A DNA stretch of 64,000 bases from Pseudomonadota bacterium (GTDB lineage Bacteria > Pseudomonadota > Alphaproteobacteria > Rhizobiales > Beijerinckiaceae). Position numbers and translations under genes: made by a program. The notes beneath the pieces are model-generated. The model worked only from the letters and a program-made list of their open reading frames with translations. It searched no databases and was not told where the DNA came from. Position 1 is the first letter of the stretch. Every line of letters begins with the position of its first letter. The DNA lies in contig JAIUNR010000001.1 in NCBI GenBank assembly GCA_020161575.1, forward strand, positions 310,001 through 374,000, in the 5' to 3' direction. Below, one piece after another: positions 43,510-54,278 of this stretch.

Positions 43510-44403
43510 ATGATATCATCCCGCCAAATTGAAACGCAGCCGAAAGCAGGCCTGATGATCCGGCTTGTCACCGGCGCGCTTCTCGCTTTCTCCGTCGCGG
43601 GCTGCGAGACGGTTTCCTCGCTAAATCCCTTCGGCGACAAGGGGCCGCAAAGCGATATCGGCAAGGACGAGAAGGCCGATGTGCTCTTCAACGACGGTCT
43701 TGCCCGGCTTGAGGCGCGCGATTACGGCGGCGCGGCCAAGAAATTCGGCGAACTGGACAAGCAATACCCCTATTCGCAATGGTCGCGCCGGGCGCTCCTG
43801 CTCTCGACCTTCGCGAATTACGAGGGCGGGCTTTACCCGGATGCGATCAATACCGGCCGGCGCTATGTACAGCTCTATCCCGCCAGTCCGGATACGCCCT
43901 ACGCGCAATATCTCGTGGGCATGAGCTATCACAACCAGATCCTGGATATTTCCCGCGATCAGGAGCGTGCCGAGAAAACCGTCGCGACGATGGAAGATCT
44001 CGTGCGCAAATGGCCGACCTCCGAATATGCCAAGGACGCGCGCGAGCGCATCCGCATCGCGAAGGACCAGCTCGCGGGCAAGGAGATGGAAGTCGGCCGC
44101 TACTATCTCGAAAAGCGTAATTTCACCGGTGCGATCAACCGCTTCCGCGAGGTGATCGTCAAGTACCAGACGACTCGCCATGTCGAGGAGGCGCTTTCGC
44201 GCCTCACTGAAGCCTATCTGGGGCTGGGCATCGTCAACGAAGCGCAGACGGCTGCGGCCGTTCTGGGGCATAACTTCCCCGACAGCCAATGGTACAAGGA
44301 CGCCTTCACGCTTCTGGAATCGAAAGGCACCGCGCCGCGCGAGGATGGTGGCTCCTGGATTTCGAAGACGTTCCGCGGCTTCTCGCGCGCCGTCGGGCTC
44401 TGA
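43510..44403 (+). CDS. bamD: Outer membrane assembly lipoprotein BamD
   Basis: 297 residues. A signal peptide ends in the lipobox VAGC (Cys about residue 32), so the protein is lipidated and placed at the outer membrane. Five tetratricopeptide-like repeats follow (ADVLFNDGLARLEARDYGGA, then AQYLVGMSYHNQI and YYLEKRNFTGAINRF), as in BamD/YfiO/ComL, an essential partner of BamA in inserting beta-barrel proteins. ATG 43510 follows GAGGAGCG; an ATG at 43555 would leave a 17-residue signal peptide and is the alternative. It is followed 15 bases later by recN. Confidence 0.94.
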   Translation: MISSRQIETQPKAGLMIRLVTGALLAFSVAGCETVSSLNPFGDKGPQSDIGKDEKADVLFNDGLARLEARDYGGAAKKFGELDKQYPYSQWSRRALLLSTFANYEGGLYPDAINTGRRYVQLYPASPDTPYAQYLVGMSYHNQILDISRDQERAEKTVATMEDLVRKWPTSEYAKDARERIRIAKDQLAGKEMEVGRYYLEKRNFTGAINRFREVIVKYQTTRHVEEALSRLTEAYLGLGIVNEAQTAAAVLGHNFPDSQWYKDAFTLLESKGTAPREDGGSWISKTFRGFSRAVGL

Positions 44404-44418
44404 GTTCGGCGCGCGGCG

Positions 44419-46098
44419 ATGCTGACCAGCCTCTCGATCCGGGACATCGTCCTGATCGACCGGCTCGATCTGACCTTTCATGACGGTATGTCGGTCCTCA
44501 CCGGCGAGACCGGCGCGGGCAAATCCATCCTGCTCGATTCGCTTTCGCTCGCGCTGGGTGCGCGCGGCGAAGGCGGTCTCGTGCGCGAGGGGGCCGCGCA
44601 GGGGCAGGTGACGGCCGTTTTTGACGTGGCGGCGGATCATCCCGCGCGTGCGATCGCTGCCGCCTTTGATGTCGATACCGAAGGCGATCTTCTTCTCCGG
44701 CGGGTGCAGATGGCGGATGGCCGCTCGCGCGCCTTCATCAATGATCAGCCGGTGAGTGTGCAGGCGCTGCGTGCGGTGGGCGCGGCGCTGGTGGAGATTC
44801 ACGGCCAGCATGCGGATCGTGCCATGGTCGAGCCGGCGCAGCATCGCGCGCTGGTCGATGGTTTTGCAGGCAATGGCGAGGTGGTGGAGGAGCTGTTACG
44901 CCTTCACACCGGCTGGCGCGCGGCGGAAAAGGCCGTGGCGGAGGCGCGGGCGCGGATCGAGGCGGCGCGCAAGGAGGCCGATTTCCTGCGCCATGCCGCC
45001 GATGAACTCGATAAGCTCTCGCCGGAAGAAGGCGAGGAGGAGGCGCTTGCCGAGCGCCGCCAGCAGATGATGGTGGCGGAGAAATCCATCGCTGATCTGC
45101 GTGATGCCGGCGAATTGCTCGATGGCGATCACGCGCCTGGCCCGGTCCTGATTTCCGTTCTGCGCCGTCTGGAGCGCCGCCGGGAGGGTGCGGGCGAGGC
45201 GCTTGCGGGCGCGATTGTCGCGCTCGAAGCGGCGCTGACGGCGCTCGATGAGGCGCAATACGGACTTCAGGCGGCTTTGCGCGCGGCGGAATTCGACCCG
45301 CGCGAGCTTGAGCGCGTGGAGGAGCGGCTTTTCGCTCTGCGCGCGGCGGCGCGCAAATATCAGGTGCCGGTGGCGGATCTTTCCGCGCTCGCGGCGAAAT
45401 ATGCCGCTGATCTCGATGCGCTCGACCATGGCGAGGCGCAGCTCGCGGCCCTCGAGGCGCGCGCGAAGGAGGCGGAGGCGCTCGCGCGGCTCAAGGCACG
45501 CATCGTCTCTGAACGCCGGATTCATGCCGCCGCGGCTCTGGACGCCGCGATCGCGGCTGAATTGCCGCCGCTCAAGCTCGAACGCGCGCGGTTCATCACC
45601 GAGATCACTCGTGATGAAGGCAGGCTCGAAGCCAGCGGGTTCGATACGGTGGAATTCCACGTGGCGACCAATCCGGGCACGCGGCCAGGCCCCATGATGA
45701 AGATCGCCTCGGGCGGCGAGCTGGCCCGGTTCATGCTGGCGCTGAAAGTGGTGCTGGCGGATCGCGGTTCGGCACCCACACTCGTTTTCGACGAGATCGA
45801 TACCGGCGTCGGCGGAGCGGTCGCGGATGCGATCGGCGCGCGTCTCGCGCGGCTTGCGGGCCGGGTGCAGGTGCTGGCGGTGACCCATGCACCGCAGGTG
45901 GCGGCGCGCGCCGCGCAGCACTTCCACATCGCCAAGAGCGTGACCGGCGAGAGCGAGACCGGGGAAGCAAATCGGGTGGCGACGCGGGTGATACTGCTCG
46001 AATCTGACGGGCGGCGCGAGGAGATTGCGCGCATGCTCTCGGGCGCGGCGATCACGGACGAGGCGCGCGCGGCGGCGAAACGGCTTCTGGAGGCGTGA
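44419..46098 (+). CDS. recN: DNA repair protein RecN
   Basis: 559 residues. SMC-like ATPase that helps join broken DNA ends. N-terminal LTSLSIRDIVLIDRL and Walker A TGETGAGKSILLDSL, then two long helical stretches rich in Ala, Glu and Arg (about 165-235 and 270-380) that form a short coiled coil, then the signature KIASGGELARFMLAL and Walker B PTLVFDEIDTGVGG, and VTHAPQVAARA (H-loop). Complete. Its TGA is directly followed by the ligA ATG with no base between. Following bamD, recN and ligA is the normal order in Rhizobiales. Confidence 0.96.
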   Translation: MLTSLSIRDIVLIDRLDLTFHDGMSVLTGETGAGKSILLDSLSLALGARGEGGLVREGAAQGQVTAVFDVAADHPARAIAAAFDVDTEGDLLLRRVQMADGRSRAFINDQPVSVQALRAVGAALVEIHGQHADRAMVEPAQHRALVDGFAGNGEVVEELLRLHTGWRAAEKAVAEARARIEAARKEADFLRHAADELDKLSPEEGEEEALAERRQQMMVAEKSIADLRDAGELLDGDHAPGPVLISVLRRLERRREGAGEALAGAIVALEAALTALDEAQYGLQAALRAAEFDPRELERVEERLFALRAAARKYQVPVADLSALAAKYAADLDALDHGEAQLAALEARAKEAEALARLKARIVSERRIHAAAALDAAIAAELPPLKLERARFITEITRDEGRLEASGFDTVEFHVATNPGTRPGPMMKIASGGELARFMLALKVVLADRGSAPTLVFDEIDTGVGGAVADAIGARLARLAGRVQVLAVTHAPQVAARAAQHFHIAKSVTGESETGEANRVATRVILLESDGRREEIARMLSGAAITDEARAAAKRLLEA

Positions 46099-48228
<2,130 letters not shown>

Positions 48229-48267
48229 ATCACGACGTGTTTTGACGGAACAGCCAAAACCCGCGTT

Positions 48268-49404
48268 CTAGGCGCCAAACCGCCCCATCGCGAACATCGA
48301 AAGATCGAAACCGGGCTGCCGGCCCATCGCCATATCGGCCAGAACCTCGCCGAAGACGGAGCCGAACTTGAATCCATGCCCTGAGCAGGGCGAGGCGACG
48401 ATCACCTGTTCCGCGCCAGGCAGACGGTCAAGGATGAAATGCTCGTCCGGCGTCATGGTGTAATGGCAGGCCGTCATGCGCAGGCAGGCCCCGTTGGCGT
48501 GGGGGAAGGCGAAAGCAAGCCCCTCGCGCAGCAGCGCCTCGTCTTCGGGATAGACCTGCCGGTCGAGCGTTTCCGCATCCGATTGCTGACGCAGATGGTA
48601 ATGACACCCGATCTTGAAACCCGCCGCGCCCCAGAGCGGAAACTGGTAGAAGATCCCGGCATCGCACCACAGGATGGAAACGGGAAAGTTCTCCGGGGCG
48701 AATCGCGCTGGCTCATCGGGCTGGAACCAGCCGAGCACGCGCCGCTCGGGCAGCGCGATCGTCTTCAGCGCCGGGACATGCTCGCCGATCCAGCCCCCTG
48801 TCGCAAGCACGAGGCTGGCGGCCTCATAGGTGCCGTTCGTGGTTTTTACGCGGACGCCGCCCTCGGCGGTGGTTTTATAAGAGAGCATGCCCTCACGGGC
48901 GCGGATTTCCGCGCCATCCGCGTTGGCGAGCATCTGGTAGCCCGCCAGCGCGCGGTCCGAGGCCAGGAAGCCGCCATCCGGCTGGAAGATGCCGGCATAG
49001 CCTTCCGGCAGCGAAAAGCCGGGGAAGCGGGCATGGATCGCTTTTGCGTCGAGTTCTTCAAAGGGAAGATCGTTGAGGAGGCAGGATTGCCGCGATTGCG
49101 CCGTTGCCGTTGCACCTGCCGGCGCACAATCGAGCGAGCCGGTCACATGCATCACCTTCTCGCCCAGCCTTGTGCCGAGCGCCTGCCAGAGAGTCGCGGC
49201 GCGCCGGACCATCGGCACATAGGCGGCGCCCTCGAAATAGGCGAGGCGGATGATCCGCGTGATTCCATGCGAAGAGCCCATGGCATGGCCGAGATCGAAG
49301 CGCTCGATGCCGAGCACGCGCTGGCCGCGTGCCGCCAGCGTCGCGAGGGTCGCCGATCCCGTGATCCCCAATCCGACGACGATGCAATCATAGGGTTTCG
49401 GCAT
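48268..49404 (-). CDS. FAD-dependent N-methyl-amino-acid oxidase (SolA/sarcosine oxidase type)
   Basis: 378 residues. CIVVGLGITGSATLATLAARG is the FAD-binding N terminus, GSSHGITRIIRLAYFEG the conserved substrate-side block, and ACHYTMTPDEHFILDRLP carries the Cys that is covalently joined to FAD in monomeric sarcosine oxidase and N-methyltryptophan oxidase; SPCSGHGFKFGSVFGEVLADM follows. It oxidises a secondary amine to an imine, giving H2O2, in the cytoplasm; the exact amine is not predictable. ATG 49404 has a GGGAGG site seven bases upstream and lies two bases after the stop of the efflux gene, so it is the third gene of an operon. Confidence 0.86.
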   Translation of the reverse strand: MPKPYDCIVVGLGITGSATLATLAARGQRVLGIERFDLGHAMGSSHGITRIIRLAYFEGAAYVPMVRRAATLWQALGTRLGEKVMHVTGSLDCAPAGATATAQSRQSCLLNDLPFEELDAKAIHARFPGFSLPEGYAGIFQPDGGFLASDRALAGYQMLANADGAEIRAREGMLSYKTTAEGGVRVKTTNGTYEAASLVLATGGWIGEHVPALKTIALPERRVLGWFQPDEPARFAPENFPVSILWCDAGIFYQFPLWGAAGFKIGCHYHLRQQSDAETLDRQVYPEDEALLREGLAFAFPHANGACLRMTACHYTMTPDEHFILDRLPGAEQVIVASPCSGHGFKFGSVFGEVLADMAMGRQPGFDLSMFAMGRFGA

Positions 49405-49406
49405 TC

Positions 49407-50597
49407 TCACCTCCCGGATTGTTCGATCTGGCGCCGGCTCAACCAGCCGGAGAACACTGCGAGAACCGCGCACATGACCAGCAGGCCAGCGAGCGGCACG
49501 GTCGAGCCTTGCGAATAGGTGGCGGCGAGGAAGGAGAGAACCGCGCCGATACCCACCTGCCCGAAGCCCATCAGACCGGACCCGGCGCCGGCTGCGTCAA
49601 GATCGACGCTGATCCCGCCCGCGATCGCGTTCGGAAGCACCAGCCCGTTCCCGACCGATACGAACATGGCGGGACCGAAAAGCAGGGCGGGATGCATCGG
49701 CAACAACAACGCGGCCGCCAGCATGAGCGCGGTGCCGAGCAGGCAGGAAAGACACCCCCACCAGATCAGCCGGCCGATTCCGAAGCGCCGCCCGCCGCGC
49801 GCGGTGATGAAGTTTCCGGTCATGTAGCCGATGGAAAGGCAGACGAACCACAGGCCGTACTCGCTCTTCGTGCGTCCCATCGCCTCGATGACGAGATAGG
49901 GCGCGGCGCCGAGAAAGCCGAAGAACAGCGCCGCGCAGAAGCCGGAGGCACCGAGGAAGACCAGATAGCGTGGATTGGCGGCGAGGCGCAGCGTACGCCG
50001 CGCGACATCGCCCGCCGTGGCGGCCACCAGCGAGGCGGGGCGCGTCTCGGGCAGGCTGCGTGCCGAGAGCACGAGGCTCACCGTGCCGCACAAGGCGCAG
50101 AAGGCGAAGATCATCCGCCAGCCCAGATGCTCGTCGATCACCGCACCAAGCAGGGGCGAAAGCATCGGCGAGATCGTCATGGCCATGGTGACATAGCCGA
50201 TCAGGCTCGCGGAGGAGGCAAGATCGTTCTGGTCGCGGATCATGGTGCGGCTCAGCGAGAGCCCGGCCGTTGCCCCGAAGCTCTGGGCGACGCGGGCGAA
50301 AACCAGCGTCTCGATATTGGGCGCGACATAGCCCACAAAACTGGCGGCCGAGTAGAGCGCCAGCGCGCCGATAATGACCGGGCGGCGGCCGAAGCGATCC
50401 GCCAGTGGACCCAGCAGAAGCTGGCTCAGCGCCATGCCGAACAGGTAGAGCGAGAGCGTGAGCTGCGCGCTTTCCTTCGTCGTGTTCAGCGCGCCTGGCA
50501 AGCCGGGCAGCGAGGGCATGAGGATGTTCAGCGTCATCGGGCCAAGCATCGACAGCGCGACCAGGAGCGCGAGGAAAGACCGGCTCGTGGCGCTCAT
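49407..50597 (-). CDS. MFS efflux transporter, Bcr/CflA family
   Basis: 396 residues with 12 predicted helices. SMLGPMTLNILMPSLPGL at the start, the loop LGPLADRFGRRPVIIGALALY (MFS motif A) between helices 2 and 3, RMIRDQ-type loop (SRTMIRDQNDLASSASLIGY) and PMLSPLLGAVIDEHLGWR before helix 5, all typical of the Bcr/CflA drug-resistance family. The substrate is unknown. It starts in an ATGA overlap with the aminopeptidase stop and ends two bases before the oxidase gene. The operon setting suggests export of a small molecule, perhaps an amine or dipeptide, rather than drug resistance. Confidence 0.87.
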   Translation of the reverse strand: MSATSRSFLALLVALSMLGPMTLNILMPSLPGLPGALNTTKESAQLTLSLYLFGMALSQLLLGPLADRFGRRPVIIGALALYSAASFVGYVAPNIETLVFARVAQSFGATAGLSLSRTMIRDQNDLASSASLIGYVTMAMTISPMLSPLLGAVIDEHLGWRMIFAFCALCGTVSLVLSARSLPETRPASLVAATAGDVARRTLRLAANPRYLVFLGASGFCAALFFGFLGAAPYLVIEAMGRTKSEYGLWFVCLSIGYMTGNFITARGGRRFGIGRLIWWGCLSCLLGTALMLAAALLLPMHPALLFGPAMFVSVGNGLVLPNAIAGGISVDLDAAGAGSGLMGFGQVGIGAVLSFLAATYSQGSTVPLAGLLVMCAVLAVFSGWLSRRQIEQSGR

Positions 50598-52465
50598 AGC
50601 GGCGCGCAGGCCGCTTCGAGGAAGGCGAGATCCGCTCCCTTGAGCCCTTTGCCGATCCGCTTAAGCGTTTCGGCATGATAGGCGTCGAGCCAGTTCCGCT
50701 CGTCTTTCGTCAACATGGATTTGACGATGAGGCGGCGGTCGATCGGTGCGAAGGTCAGGGTCTCGAAGCCATACATCTCGCGCTCGCCGCCCTTGATCAC
50801 CCGCTTTTCGACGACAACGAGGTTCTCGATGCGGATGCCGAAATGTCCCTCGCGATAATAGCCGGGTTCGTTCGAAAGCATCATGCCCGGTTGGAGCGGG
50901 GTGGTCCCGAGCTTGGAGATGCGCTGCGGGCCTTCATGCACGGAAAGGAAGGAGCCGACGCCATGGCCGGTGCCATGGTCGAAATCCTGCCCGGCCTGCC
51001 AGAGAAACTGGCGGGCGAAACTGTCGAGCTGGGCGCCGCTCGTGCCCTTTGGGAAGACGGCGAGCGAAATGGCGATCATCCCCTTGAGCACGCGGGTAAA
51101 GGCCTCGCGCATCGCTTTCGTGGTTTTTCCAATGGCGATGGTGCGTGTGATGTCGGTCGTTCCGTCACGGAATTGCGCGCCGGAATCGATGAGGAACAGC
51201 CCTTGTGTGATCTTGCGGTTGGAGGCCTCCGTCACCCGGTAATGGGGCAGGGCGGCATTCGGTCCGGCGGCGGAAATCGACGGGAAAGAGATGTCGGCGA
51301 GATCACCGGCCTCTTTACGGAAATTTTCGAGCGCGATCACCGCGTCGATCTCGGTGAGCTGTCCCTTCGGCGCCTGTGTGTCGAGCCAGTTGAGGAAGCG
51401 CGTCACCGCCACGCCGTCGCGCGAATGCGCCTTGCGTGATCCTTCGATCTCGACATCATTCTTGACCGCCTTCATCAGCGCGATCGGATCGGTGCCGGCA
51501 TCCGCGCGCCCACCAGCTTCCTCGATCACGCCGGTGAGAAGAACCGGCGCGCTTTCTTCATCGAGTCGGATGCGCGCGCCGGAGGCCGCGACCTGCCGGA
51601 GACGCGACGAAAGCTCCGCCCGCCCGTCGCCGGGCGCGGTGGCCGGCGTGACGATCTCGACGCTTCGGGCAAGGCGCCGCGCGAGATCAGGCGCGAGGCG
51701 CTTGGCATCGACAAAGAGAACCGGCTTGCCTTCGCGCGGCACGAGCGCGAATGCACGCAGGATCGGCAGATGCGGCACGTCGCCGGCGCGGAAATTGAAC
51801 AGCCAGTTGACCGACGGGCACTCGGAAACAACCAGCGAATCGAGCTTCAGCTCCGCCATCTTCTCCTGAAGGCGGCGGATCTTCGCTTCCGCGCTCTCGC
51901 CGGCATGGATCTCGGCATGATCGACGATATCGCTCGCGGGGGCGGCGGGGCGATCCTCCCAGATCGGATCGAAAGGATCGCTTTTGAGCGCCACGAGGGC
52001 AAGCGCGGCATCCGCGGCGGCACTCTCGAAGCGCTTCAGTCCGCGGGCGGTGAACAGCGCGGGGTCATAGGCGATGCGCGCGCCCGGCTTTCCCTCGCGC
52101 CTCAGCCAATCCTCCGGCGATGTCTCGGCCAGGGGCACGACGGAAACGACGGCCGGGTCAGTCTCGGCCTTGCCCTGCACGGTGTAGCGCCCATCGACGA
52201 ACAGTGCCGCGCGATCCTTGAGGACGATCGCGAAGCCGGCGGAACCCGTGAAGCCGGTGAGCCAGGCGAGGCGGTCCTCGGAAGGGGGGAGATACTCGCC
52301 CTGGAAGATGTCCGCGCGCGGCAGCAACAGACCTTCCGCGCCCAACGCTTGGAGCGCGGAGCGAAGGGATTTGAGGCGGGCAGCGGAAAGATCGGGGCGG
52401 GAGCGGGTGGAAAAAGTCTGGAATTGGGCTTTGGGCAAGGCAAACCTCGTGATTTGGCCCAGCAT
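50594..52465 (-). CDS. Xaa-Pro aminopeptidase, M24 family (aminopeptidase P, large form)
   Basis: 623 residues, the large three-domain form. Two creatinase-like N-terminal domains (ALGAEGLLLPRADIFQGEYLP; then SLVVSECPSVNWLFNFRAGDVPH) precede the M24 catalytic domain. Metal ligands are in order: LIDSGAQFRDGTTDITRT (two Asp), GTGHGVGSFLSVHEGP (His), SNEPGYYREGHFGIRIEN (two Glu). It releases N-terminal residues next to proline. ATG 52465 is preferred; an in-frame TTG eight codons upstream is the alternative. First gene of the three-gene minus-strand operon with the efflux and oxidase genes. Confidence 0.92.
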   Translation of the reverse strand: MLGQITRFALPKAQFQTFSTRSRPDLSAARLKSLRSALQALGAEGLLLPRADIFQGEYLPPSEDRLAWLTGFTGSAGFAIVLKDRAALFVDGRYTVQGKAETDPAVVSVVPLAETSPEDWLRREGKPGARIAYDPALFTARGLKRFESAAADAALALVALKSDPFDPIWEDRPAAPASDIVDHAEIHAGESAEAKIRRLQEKMAELKLDSLVVSECPSVNWLFNFRAGDVPHLPILRAFALVPREGKPVLFVDAKRLAPDLARRLARSVEIVTPATAPGDGRAELSSRLRQVAASGARIRLDEESAPVLLTGVIEEAGGRADAGTDPIALMKAVKNDVEIEGSRKAHSRDGVAVTRFLNWLDTQAPKGQLTEIDAVIALENFRKEAGDLADISFPSISAAGPNAALPHYRVTEASNRKITQGLFLIDSGAQFRDGTTDITRTIAIGKTTKAMREAFTRVLKGMIAISLAVFPKGTSGAQLDSFARQFLWQAGQDFDHGTGHGVGSFLSVHEGPQRISKLGTTPLQPGMMLSNEPGYYREGHFGIRIENLVVVEKRVIKGGEREMYGFETLTFAPIDRRLIVKSMLTKDERNWLDAYHAETLKRIGKGLKGADLAFLEAACAPL

Positions 52466-52601
52466 AGCGATTGTATGCAGCCCTCTCAAGAAAAGAGCGG
52501 ATGCGCGGATTTTTACCTGTCGCCCGATTTTGTGGCGGTGCCGATTAGATCATGGCCAAATTATGCAAAAATAAAGCAATAGTGAACAGGAAATAGCCAA
52601 T

Positions 52602-52680
52602 CTATGCGTTTAATGCATAGCTATGCTGCGCCGCAACATCTTGCTGCGCTGCAGCGAAGGTCTATCTTCTTGGTCCAAGA
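52602..52680 (+). promoter_or_regulatory. Two palindromes upstream of the small-protein genes
   Basis: CTATGC-N7-GCATAG at 52602-52620, directly followed by a third CTATGC (52621-52626), and TCTTGG-T-CCAAGA at 52668-52680. Both lie in the 239-base gap between the aminopeptidase gene and the 74-residue gene at 52729, where operators would be expected. No matching regulator is adjacent. The remainder of the gap holds nothing recognisable. Confidence 0.4.
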
Positions 52681-52728
52681 TATGCGGCACCGACATGGTG
52701 TCGCCTGCCAAACCGGAAGGAGAAAACC

Positions 52729-52953
52729 ATGGCTGCATTGACATTCTCGGATGCGCTGCTCCCGCTCGCCGGAACGGATACCACACAGGCCGCCGCGCCG
52801 CGCAAAGCTGGTATCGCCGCACGCTTCATGGCGGCGGTGATGGAGAGCCGCCGGCGCAATGCCGAACGCGAAATCGCCCGGATCGAGGCCGCCTATGGCA
52901 TCCAGATCCGCGAGCGCGTGGCGCAGTCGCTCGCACGCGACCTGCCTTTCTGA
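52729..52953 (+). CDS. Small basic hypothetical protein
   Basis: 74 residues, not recognised. ATG 52729 has a GGAGAAAA site upstream. N-terminal third is small-residue rich (FSDALLPLAGTDTTQAAAPR), the rest is a charged amphipathic helix (VMESRRRNAEREIARIEAAYGIQ) and ends ARDLPF. No membrane segment or signal peptide. It is followed 12 bases later by the 41-residue gene, and both share one terminator, so they form a two-gene small-protein operon. Codon use and GC content are like the host. Small proteins of this look in Rhizobiales are often stress or growth-phase regulated; that is only an analogy. Confidence 0.6.
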   Translation: MAALTFSDALLPLAGTDTTQAAAPRKAGIAARFMAAVMESRRRNAEREIARIEAAYGIQIRERVAQSLARDLPF

Positions 52954-52965
52954 CAGGAGATCAGC

Positions 52966-53091
52966 ATGATGATCGCAGTTTTCGTTCGCCTCGCCCACGT
53001 CCTCGGCCTTCTTGCCGAGGTGGTGAGGGAGGGTAACGCCCTTCACCGCCGCATGAACCGGGTTCATCCCGGTCTGCTCGGCAGCGAGTGA
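52966..53091 (+). CDS. Very small hypothetical protein (41 residues)
   Basis: 41 residues: MMIAVFVRLAHVLGLLAEVV, then REGNALHRRMNRVHPGLLGSE. ATG 52966 has CAGGAGA six to twelve bases upstream; a second ATG follows at once. The N-terminal half is a hydrophobic helix long enough to touch a membrane, the second half is basic. It sits 12 bases after the 74-residue gene and 10 bases before a strong terminator, which supports a real, transcribed gene. Function unknown. Confidence 0.5.
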   Translation: MMIAVFVRLAHVLGLLAEVVREGNALHRRMNRVHPGLLGSE

Positions 53092-53101
53092 CACCGACCT
53101 G

Positions 53102-53124
53102 AACCCCGCTTCGGCGGGGTTTTT
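53102..53124 (+). terminator. Rho-independent terminator of the small-protein operon
   Basis: AACCCCGC (53102-53109), TTCG tetraloop, GCGGGGTT (53114-53121), then T to 53124. Very stable. It probably works in both directions, since prmA ends on the other strand at 53137. Confidence 0.85.
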
Positions 53125-53136
53125 CGTCTCCGGCTT

Positions 53137-54135
53137 TCAGGTCGCGCGCCGTATCGGTTTTGCGCCGCCCCGCCTGAGGATGAGGCTCACCCAGCCTTCG
53201 AGCTGTCTTTTCGCGACGAGGTGAAAACCGAACGCGCGATACTTGGCGAGTACGCCCGGCACATCGCCGACCAGAAGGCCGGACAGGATCAGCTCGCCGC
53301 CGGGCGCGGTAGCGCGCGCGATTTCCGGCGCGAGCCCCTTCAGCGGTTTGGCGAGGATATTCGCGAAGACGAGATCGTAGAAGCGCGTGGCCATCAGCTG
53401 CGGATGCCGCAAGCCCGCCGCGACCACGGGGCGTACGAGCGGCGCGACGCCGTTGAGCCGCGCATTCTCGCGCGCGATGCGAACCGAATCCGGGTCCAGC
53501 TCGCCGGCATGGACGAAATCCTTGATCGCCATGGCTGTCGCGAAGGCGAGGATGCCCGTTCCCGACCCGATATCGACCACATTGACCGGGCGGCGGCGCT
53601 TGAGCAGCGCATCGAGATGCAACAGGCAGCCGCGCGTCGTGCCGTGATGGCCGGTGCCGAAGGCGAGCGCGGCCTCGATCTCGATATTGTGCCGATTGAG
53701 TTTCAGCGTATCGCGCGAATGCGCGCCATGCACGGTGAAGCGCCCGGCATCCACGGGTACCATGCCTTCGAGCGCGGCGGCGATCCAGTCACGCGCCTCG
53801 ACGGCTTCGAAAACAAGCGCGGCCGCGGCTTCGTCGCCCGCGATGCCGGCCACGAGATCGCGGATCGCGGCTTCATCCGGCGCCTCGCCGAAATAGAGTT
53901 CGCACAGCCACGGGGTTTCGAGATCGGGCATCAGGGTACCCATCGCGCCGTGGCGGAGATGATCCTGCCTGCTGGGGCGCGGCACGGAAGTGTGGATCGC
54001 GTTCTCCTCGGGCATCTCGAAGGCCGAGGCGGCCAGATCCTCCGGCTCGAACAGATCCGAGAGCTGGTCGGCGATCAGCTTGGCGGTGTCCTCGTCGGTC
54101 ACGAGGCGGGCGAGGGTGGTTGAGGCGGGGTTCAT
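53137..54135 (-). CDS. prmA: Ribosomal protein L11 methyltransferase
   Basis: 332 residues. Trimethylates L11 residues using SAM. The N-terminal substrate domain is less conserved; the methyltransferase domain has LAFGTGHHGTTRGCLLHL near 163-180, NVVDIGSGTGILAFATAM (SAM loop), GELDPDSVRIARENARLNG, and DLVFANILAKPLKGLAPEI. The usual FGTGxHxTT signature is intact. ATG 54135 overlaps the stop of a short upstream frame as ATGA, which supports this start. It is not linked to other ribosome genes here. Confidence 0.93.
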   Translation of the reverse strand: MNPASTTLARLVTDEDTAKLIADQLSDLFEPEDLAASAFEMPEENAIHTSVPRPSRQDHLRHGAMGTLMPDLETPWLCELYFGEAPDEAAIRDLVAGIAGDEAAAALVFEAVEARDWIAAALEGMVPVDAGRFTVHGAHSRDTLKLNRHNIEIEAALAFGTGHHGTTRGCLLHLDALLKRRRPVNVVDIGSGTGILAFATAMAIKDFVHAGELDPDSVRIARENARLNGVAPLVRPVVAAGLRHPQLMATRFYDLVFANILAKPLKGLAPEIARATAPGGELILSGLLVGDVPGVLAKYRAFGFHLVAKRQLEGWVSLILRRGGAKPIRRAT

Positions 54136-54278
54136 GCCCAGTGCTTCAAGCCCAAAGTCAAGGCGATTGCCAGCCCGATTGTGAGGATCAGATAAATTTC
54201 CCAAAGCGCCAGCCGAGCATGGCGAAGATGACGAAGAAAGCGCGGCGGGTCGGGCGGGAGAGAAGGTTTGGAAGCCAT
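54132..54278 (-). CDS. Small membrane protein (48 residues) upstream of prmA
   Basis: 48 residues: basic N-terminal half (MASKPSLPPDPPRFLRHLRH) and one hydrophobic helix (ALWEIYLILTIGLAIALTLG), ending LKHWA. ATG 54278 has AGGAG eight bases upstream, an excellent site. Its TGA overlaps the prmA ATG as ATGA, so prmA translation is probably coupled to it. The protein is unrecognised, and too short for many gene finders. Topology would place the basic part in the cytoplasm. Confidence 0.55.
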   Translation of the reverse strand: MASKPSLPPDPPRFLRHLRHARLALWEIYLILTIGLAIALTLGLKHWA

